Assembly (NCBI GenBank): GCA_050486105.1
Contig: JBJHCR010000050.1
Span: 1 to 26,327 of the forward strand
Length of the DNA stretch: 26,327 nt
Origin: JAEXNA01 sp050486105
Lineage (GTDB): Bacteria > Vulcanimicrobiota > Xenobia > Xenobiales > JADMJV01
Direction: 5' to 3'
The notes beneath the pieces were generated by a model. It saw nothing but the letters and a program-made list of their open reading frames with translations, did no database searches and had not been told where the DNA came from. Within the stretch, counting starts at the first letter, position 1; each line of letters begins with the position of its first letter. Both the position numbers and the translations under genes were made by a program. Positions 23,950 to 26,327 of the stretch are shown piece by piece.

Positions 23950-24381
23950 TTCCAGTTGCATCTCATCGGTGATGAGAATCCCGGCTTTGCACCCACCCAC
24001 GTCAGGATCGACCTGCGTCAGCACACCTAGCGAGGTGCCATCATCCTGGCCAACTACGACTTTGAGCTCAAACTCAAGAGCGCCAACTCACTGGACCCGG
24101 TGACTGCAGATGGTCAAACTCGAATCCACATCACCATCGGAGACAGCGAAGGAGCCACCTTCGAAGATCCCCTTCCTGTAGGAGAGTACCAGGCCGAAAC
24201 CACTTCCATCGACGAATACAACTTGGTCGAAGGCGAACAGAAACGAAAGAATGTGGACAACGAATCCGGCATCATCGCCATCACCGAGGTCACCGAATCC
24301 CACATCAGCGGCAACCTCGATGTCACCGGGGACGACAACTTCAAGCTCAAGGATGAATTCCAGGCCGAAATCGTGAATTGA
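23950..24381 (+). pseudogene. Decayed paralogue of the stressosome-operon lipoprotein
   Basis: The frame from 23950 to the TGA at 24379-24381 aligns without gaps to residues 43-185 of the lipoprotein at 14930 (113 of 143 identical by eye). It lacks the signal peptide and lipid-attachment Cys; no equivalent is found upstream, where the sequence is unrelated. A TAG at 24028-24030 replaces the AAG (Lys70) of the intact gene; after it the frame stays open for 116 codons. An internal GTG at 24100 could give only about 93 residues. So it is probably a non-functional duplicate, either a partial copy or an old copy that lost its 5' end. High conservation after the TAG suggests the loss is recent or the C-terminal part is still read. 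Confidence 0.85.
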
Positions 24382-24420
24382 GAGTGCCGGTCGCATTGGG
24401 CTCGAACTGGAGTACGATGA

Positions 24421-25200
24421 TCAGCAGCAGCCAACGACGAAATCCCGAGCCTGAAGAGTGAAGCCGTGGACGCGACCCTTAAGAAAGGTCACTGTCAGAG
24501 TACAGTGGTCGAAATCATAGGTCCACAACGAAGCTCTAAACCGTGAGACTCCAGCTTTACTCGGAAGGCCGAGCAGACGCTCCACATCTTGACCGCTATC
24601 CCCACGAGCCAAAATGGGAATCCCGTAGCGCTCCAACCCATCTCCAAAAACTTGACCTGAAATCCCGTGTCGGTCAAAACCCACAGAGTAGGGCCCGTAG
24701 GAGTAGGTCGTCCTTAGAATGCGAGAACGCTCGTCAGACCTACCCCAGGGTGAGTCTCTGACCTCCTGCGGGTAGGCCAGCATCTCGACCTCCGCTTGGG
24801 ACTGGTTGAGACCCATCCCTCGCACAGTGAGTCCATCAAGCCGTCGAAGCGTATCGTCCCATGTGCCGCTGGGTTCAGGATCGCATGCTTGAGGCTCGTA
24901 AGATTTGCGTGGAATCGGTTCTTTAGGCTCTTCTTGAACCGGCTGAAAAAATTCAGCGGGGGACTCGGAACCTCGATTGTCACTCCTTCTCGCTTTTAGG
25001 TAGCGAACTGGGTTTGTGGTAGTTATCCTTACCAAAGATTTCATACGGCGGTAGGTCTGATCATCGCCTGGCTTAATCGGTACGGGTTGGGAAAGAGTCT
25101 TTGGCTTCGTTGGAGACCTCTCCGACAACTTGGCGAGCAGCAACGGAGCTAGGCTCGAAAGCACGACTGCCAGGATGACATGCAAGCCCGTGCGATTCAT
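24421..25200 (-). CDS. Exported protein with two BamE/OmlA-like halves
   Basis: 259 residues. N-terminal signal or anchor (MNRTGLHVILAVVLSSLAPLLL), then a charged, Pro-rich spacer (30-115). Residues about 126-185 and 197-250 each follow the SmpA/OmlA (BamE-like) pattern: G-x-S/N-x-x-x-V-E-x-L-x-x-P, a variable loop, then an aromatic strand with Y/W-x-Y and a final V-x-F-x-x-x-x-V/I-x-G strand (SQAEVEMLAYP ... YSVGFDRHGISGQ, and GQDVERLLGLP ... LWTYDFDHCTLTVTFLKGRV). Thus a tandem version of the fold. BamE itself is part of outer-membrane protein assembly, but similar domains occur in other envelope proteins, so that role is not claimed. ATG at 25200, weak ribosome site. The two C-terminal Cys may form a disulfide. 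Convergent with the pseudogene. Confidence 0.7.
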   Translation of the reverse strand: MNRTGLHVILAVVLSSLAPLLLAKLSERSPTKPKTLSQPVPIKPGDDQTYRRMKSLVRITTTNPVRYLKARRSDNRGSESPAEFFQPVQEEPKEPIPRKSYEPQACDPEPSGTWDDTLRRLDGLTVRGMGLNQSQAEVEMLAYPQEVRDSPWGRSDERSRILRTTYSYGPYSVGFDRHGISGQVFGDGLERYGIPILARGDSGQDVERLLGLPSKAGVSRFRASLWTYDFDHCTLTVTFLKGRVHGFTLQARDFVVGCC

Positions 25201-25310
25201 CGAAACTGACCCCGGTCCACTGAGAAAACCTCTAAGACTTGACTCCCCACAAGGTTTAGTATAGCCGCTTACTAGACTTTCGCCAAGGAGAAGTCGGAGG
25301 GGGTAATGCC

Positions 25311-25341
25311 CTTAGTCTTGACTAAGTCCACAAATCGGACT
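25311..25341. promoter_or_regulatory. Operator-like inverted repeats over the phd promoter
   Basis: CTTAGT (25311-25316) with ACTAAG (25321-25326), and AGTCC (25325-25329) with GGACT (25337-25341), are two inverted repeats. The first covers the -35 and the second the spacer. Phd antitoxins (alone and with toxin) usually bind palindromes over their own promoter, so these are good operator candidates. Confidence 0.5.
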
Positions 25342-25346
25342 AGTAT
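25318..25346 (+). promoter_or_regulatory. Near-consensus sigma-70-type promoter for phd-vapC
   Basis: TTGACT at 25318-25323 and TAGTAT at 25341-25346 are separated by exactly 17 nt. The expected start of transcription, about 7 nt after the -10, coincides with the ATG at 25353, which has no ribosome-binding sequence. This predicts a leaderless mRNA. Confidence 0.65.
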
Positions 25347-25352
25347 CTTTGA

Positions 25353-25598
25353 ATGGAAAGAATCACCACCCACCAGGCCAAGACTCATTTTTCTCAACTC
25401 GTTAACAGGGCCTTGGAGGGGGAGGAGATCGTAATTTTCCGGGGGGACCGTCCGGTGGTCCGTCTGCTTCCCTTCGAGCCTGTTGACTCTGCACCAAAAC
25501 GCCCTAAGGTCGGAACGATCACGTCCGGTCCAGTGCTTTTGAGCGATGGTGTCTTTGCTCCTATGGACCAGGACGAACTGGCTGAATGGGGCCTGTGA
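25353..25598 (+). CDS. Phd/YefM-family antitoxin
   Basis: 81 residues. The N-terminal half is the Phd DNA-binding and dimer domain (ITTHQAKTHFSQLVNRALEG, then IVIFRGDRPVVRLLP), matching the family's 'AKTxLSxLxxxVxxGEEIxI-x-R-x-G-x-P-V-A-x-L' pattern; the C-terminal 35 residues are the toxin-binding tail, ending WGL. It represses its own operon and neutralises the PIN toxin encoded next, probably cytoplasmic. It starts at the ATG at 25353, immediately after the -10 box. The stop overlaps the toxin start by 13 nt. Confidence 0.93.
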   Translation: MERITTHQAKTHFSQLVNRALEGEEIVIFRGDRPVVRLLPFEPVDSAPKRPKVGTITSGPVLLSDGVFAPMDQDELAEWGL

Positions 25599-25981
25599 GG
25601 TATTTGCTTGACACCTGCGTTTTCGTCTGGTTGACCTGTGAACCAGGGCGCTTATCTCCACTGGCTCGCCAGGCCATTGATGACCCCCGGCACCAAATCG
25701 TCCTGAGCGATGTGAGCATTTGGGAAATCTGCCTGAAGTGGGAGGCCAGAAAAATCAAATTGCCCTCGCCGCCGCGAGCATGGTGTGAAGTGCAGATCCT
25801 CTTATGGAAGCTTAAGTCGCTGGAAATCACCCGAAATCATATGTTCAGGTCAACCGAACTTCCCAGCCATCATCGTGACCCGTTCGATCGTCTGTTGGCG
25901 GCTCAGGCCTTGGAGGAAGGCCTCAAGCTTCTGACCCCCGACAACTCCCTGCACCAATATCCTGTTGCCGTGATTTGGTGA
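25586..25981 (+). CDS. vapC: PIN-domain toxin ribonuclease, VapC-like
   Basis: 131 residues; a PIN domain with the four acidic residues in order: Asp9 in YLLDTCVFVWL, Glu47 in VSIWEICLK, Asp98 in HHRDPFDRLLAAQA, Asp119 in TPDNSL. These bind Mg/Mn for RNA cleavage; known VapC toxins cut tRNA or rRNA. The DPFDRLLAAQA stretch is typical of the VapC subgroup paired with Phd-type antitoxins. The ATG at 25586 lies inside the antitoxin gene (13-nt overlap), so translation is coupled. It is complete and without disrupted motifs, so likely active. Confidence 0.93.
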   Translation: MGPVRYLLDTCVFVWLTCEPGRLSPLARQAIDDPRHQIVLSDVSIWEICLKWEARKIKLPSPPRAWCEVQILLWKLKSLEITRNHMFRSTELPSHHRDPFDRLLAAQALEEGLKLLTPDNSLHQYPVAVIW

Positions 25982-25986
25982 GCCAC

Positions 25987-26205
25987 CTAACCATCCCCCT
26001 TGAGCTGCTTGCCACAGCTGTTGCAAAAGCGGGCGTCGGCTACCGCCAACTTGCCGCCACAGTAGGGGCAAAAGAGGACCTGAGGAGATTCTGCCCCAGA
26101 AGCCCTTGAGGCCTTCTTGCCTTTGCCGGAGGACCGCAGTTTCTTCGGCACTTTCCTTGGCTCTCCCAAAGGGCACAACAGTTCATCCAGCAGGTCTTGA
26201 GCCAA
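25987..26205 (-). CDS. Small zinc-ribbon protein
   Basis: 72 residues from a TTG at 26205 that is not preceded by a ribosome site; an upstream in-frame TAG about 24 nt earlier leaves no other start. Residues 16-36 are basic (Lys/Arg-rich) and the C-terminus is a four-Cys ribbon: Cys46/Cys49 (CPYCGGKL) and Cys61/Cys64 (CNSCGKQL), the zinc-ribbon type found at the ends of many bacterial proteins. Function unknown. It could be a real small gene or the end of a gene that lost its 5' part; the motif is good, the start is weak. Convergent with the toxin gene (stop-to-stop gap of 5 nt). Confidence 0.5.
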   Translation of the reverse strand: MAQDLLDELLCPLGEPRKVPKKLRSSGKGKKASRASGAESPQVLFCPYCGGKLAVADARFCNSCGKQLKGDG

Positions 26206-26327
26206 TTCGAGCTTGTCTGAGCGATACTAGGAGGCTGGCCGGAAACCCTCTCAAACTGAAATCGCCCCTACTCACAGTCATGCACAGCGCTCCTCATTCG
26301 AAATACAACTAGGTAACACCCATAAAT

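Noticed and set aside
25272..25661. Minus-strand frame opposite phd
   Set aside because: Antisense shadow of the antitoxin, which has a clear family motif and promoter.

Overview
The window reads as chromosomal DNA of a diderm-type bacterium from a lineage I cannot name from sequence alone. Pointers are lipoproteins, an export-type BamE/OmlA-like fold, minor type IV pilin/pseudopilin genes, frequent TTG starts, and two genes of families that commonly use coenzyme F420. I see no rRNA, tRNA, CRISPR array, insertion sequence or prophage.

Layout. Positions 1-3396 hold a cut-off YkgJ-like gene (minus), a small secreted beta-flower-type repeat protein (minus), and three exported or membrane-anchored unknowns (plus). 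Positions 3646-5964 are a tight minus-strand operon of three pseudopilin-like genes (PilX-, PilV/GspI- and PilW/GspJ-like). Next come a cytosolic-looking protein with an internal 79-residue-period duplication (6096-7193), a rhodanese-like protein (7256-7600), and a second, 748-residue PilX-like protein whose last 254 residues are an array of about 12 C-x2-C-x5/6-H-x3-C units (7671-9917). Positions 10137-14750 carry a triple zinc-ribbon protein, glycogen branching enzyme glgB, a luciferase-like monooxygenase and a Ddn-type deazaflavin oxidoreductase.

The centrepiece is a seven-gene plus-strand cluster at 14930-21219: a lipoprotein, then a globin-coupled RsbR, RsbS, RsbT, RsbX (a complete stressosome set), a histidine kinase whose N-terminus resembles the RsbT-docking domain of RsbU, and a REC-PAS-GAF-HisKA-HATPase-REC hybrid kinase. 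Gene joints are overlaps or gaps of 2-12 nt. There is no RsbU phosphatase, RsbV, RsbW or sigma factor here. The straightforward reading is a heme-globin stressosome whose RsbT output switches a phosphorelay rather than a partner-switching sigma factor, an arrangement like that described for Vibrio-type stressosomes.

Downstream are a large Ser-rich protein with a glycine-rich hydrophobic segment (21441-23315), a small helical unknown, a decayed paralogue of the stressosome-operon lipoprotein (23950-24381, missing its signal region and carrying an in-frame TAG), a tandem BamE-like exported protein, a Phd/VapC toxin-antitoxin pair with a near-consensus promoter that predicts a leaderless mRNA, and a small zinc-ribbon ORF.
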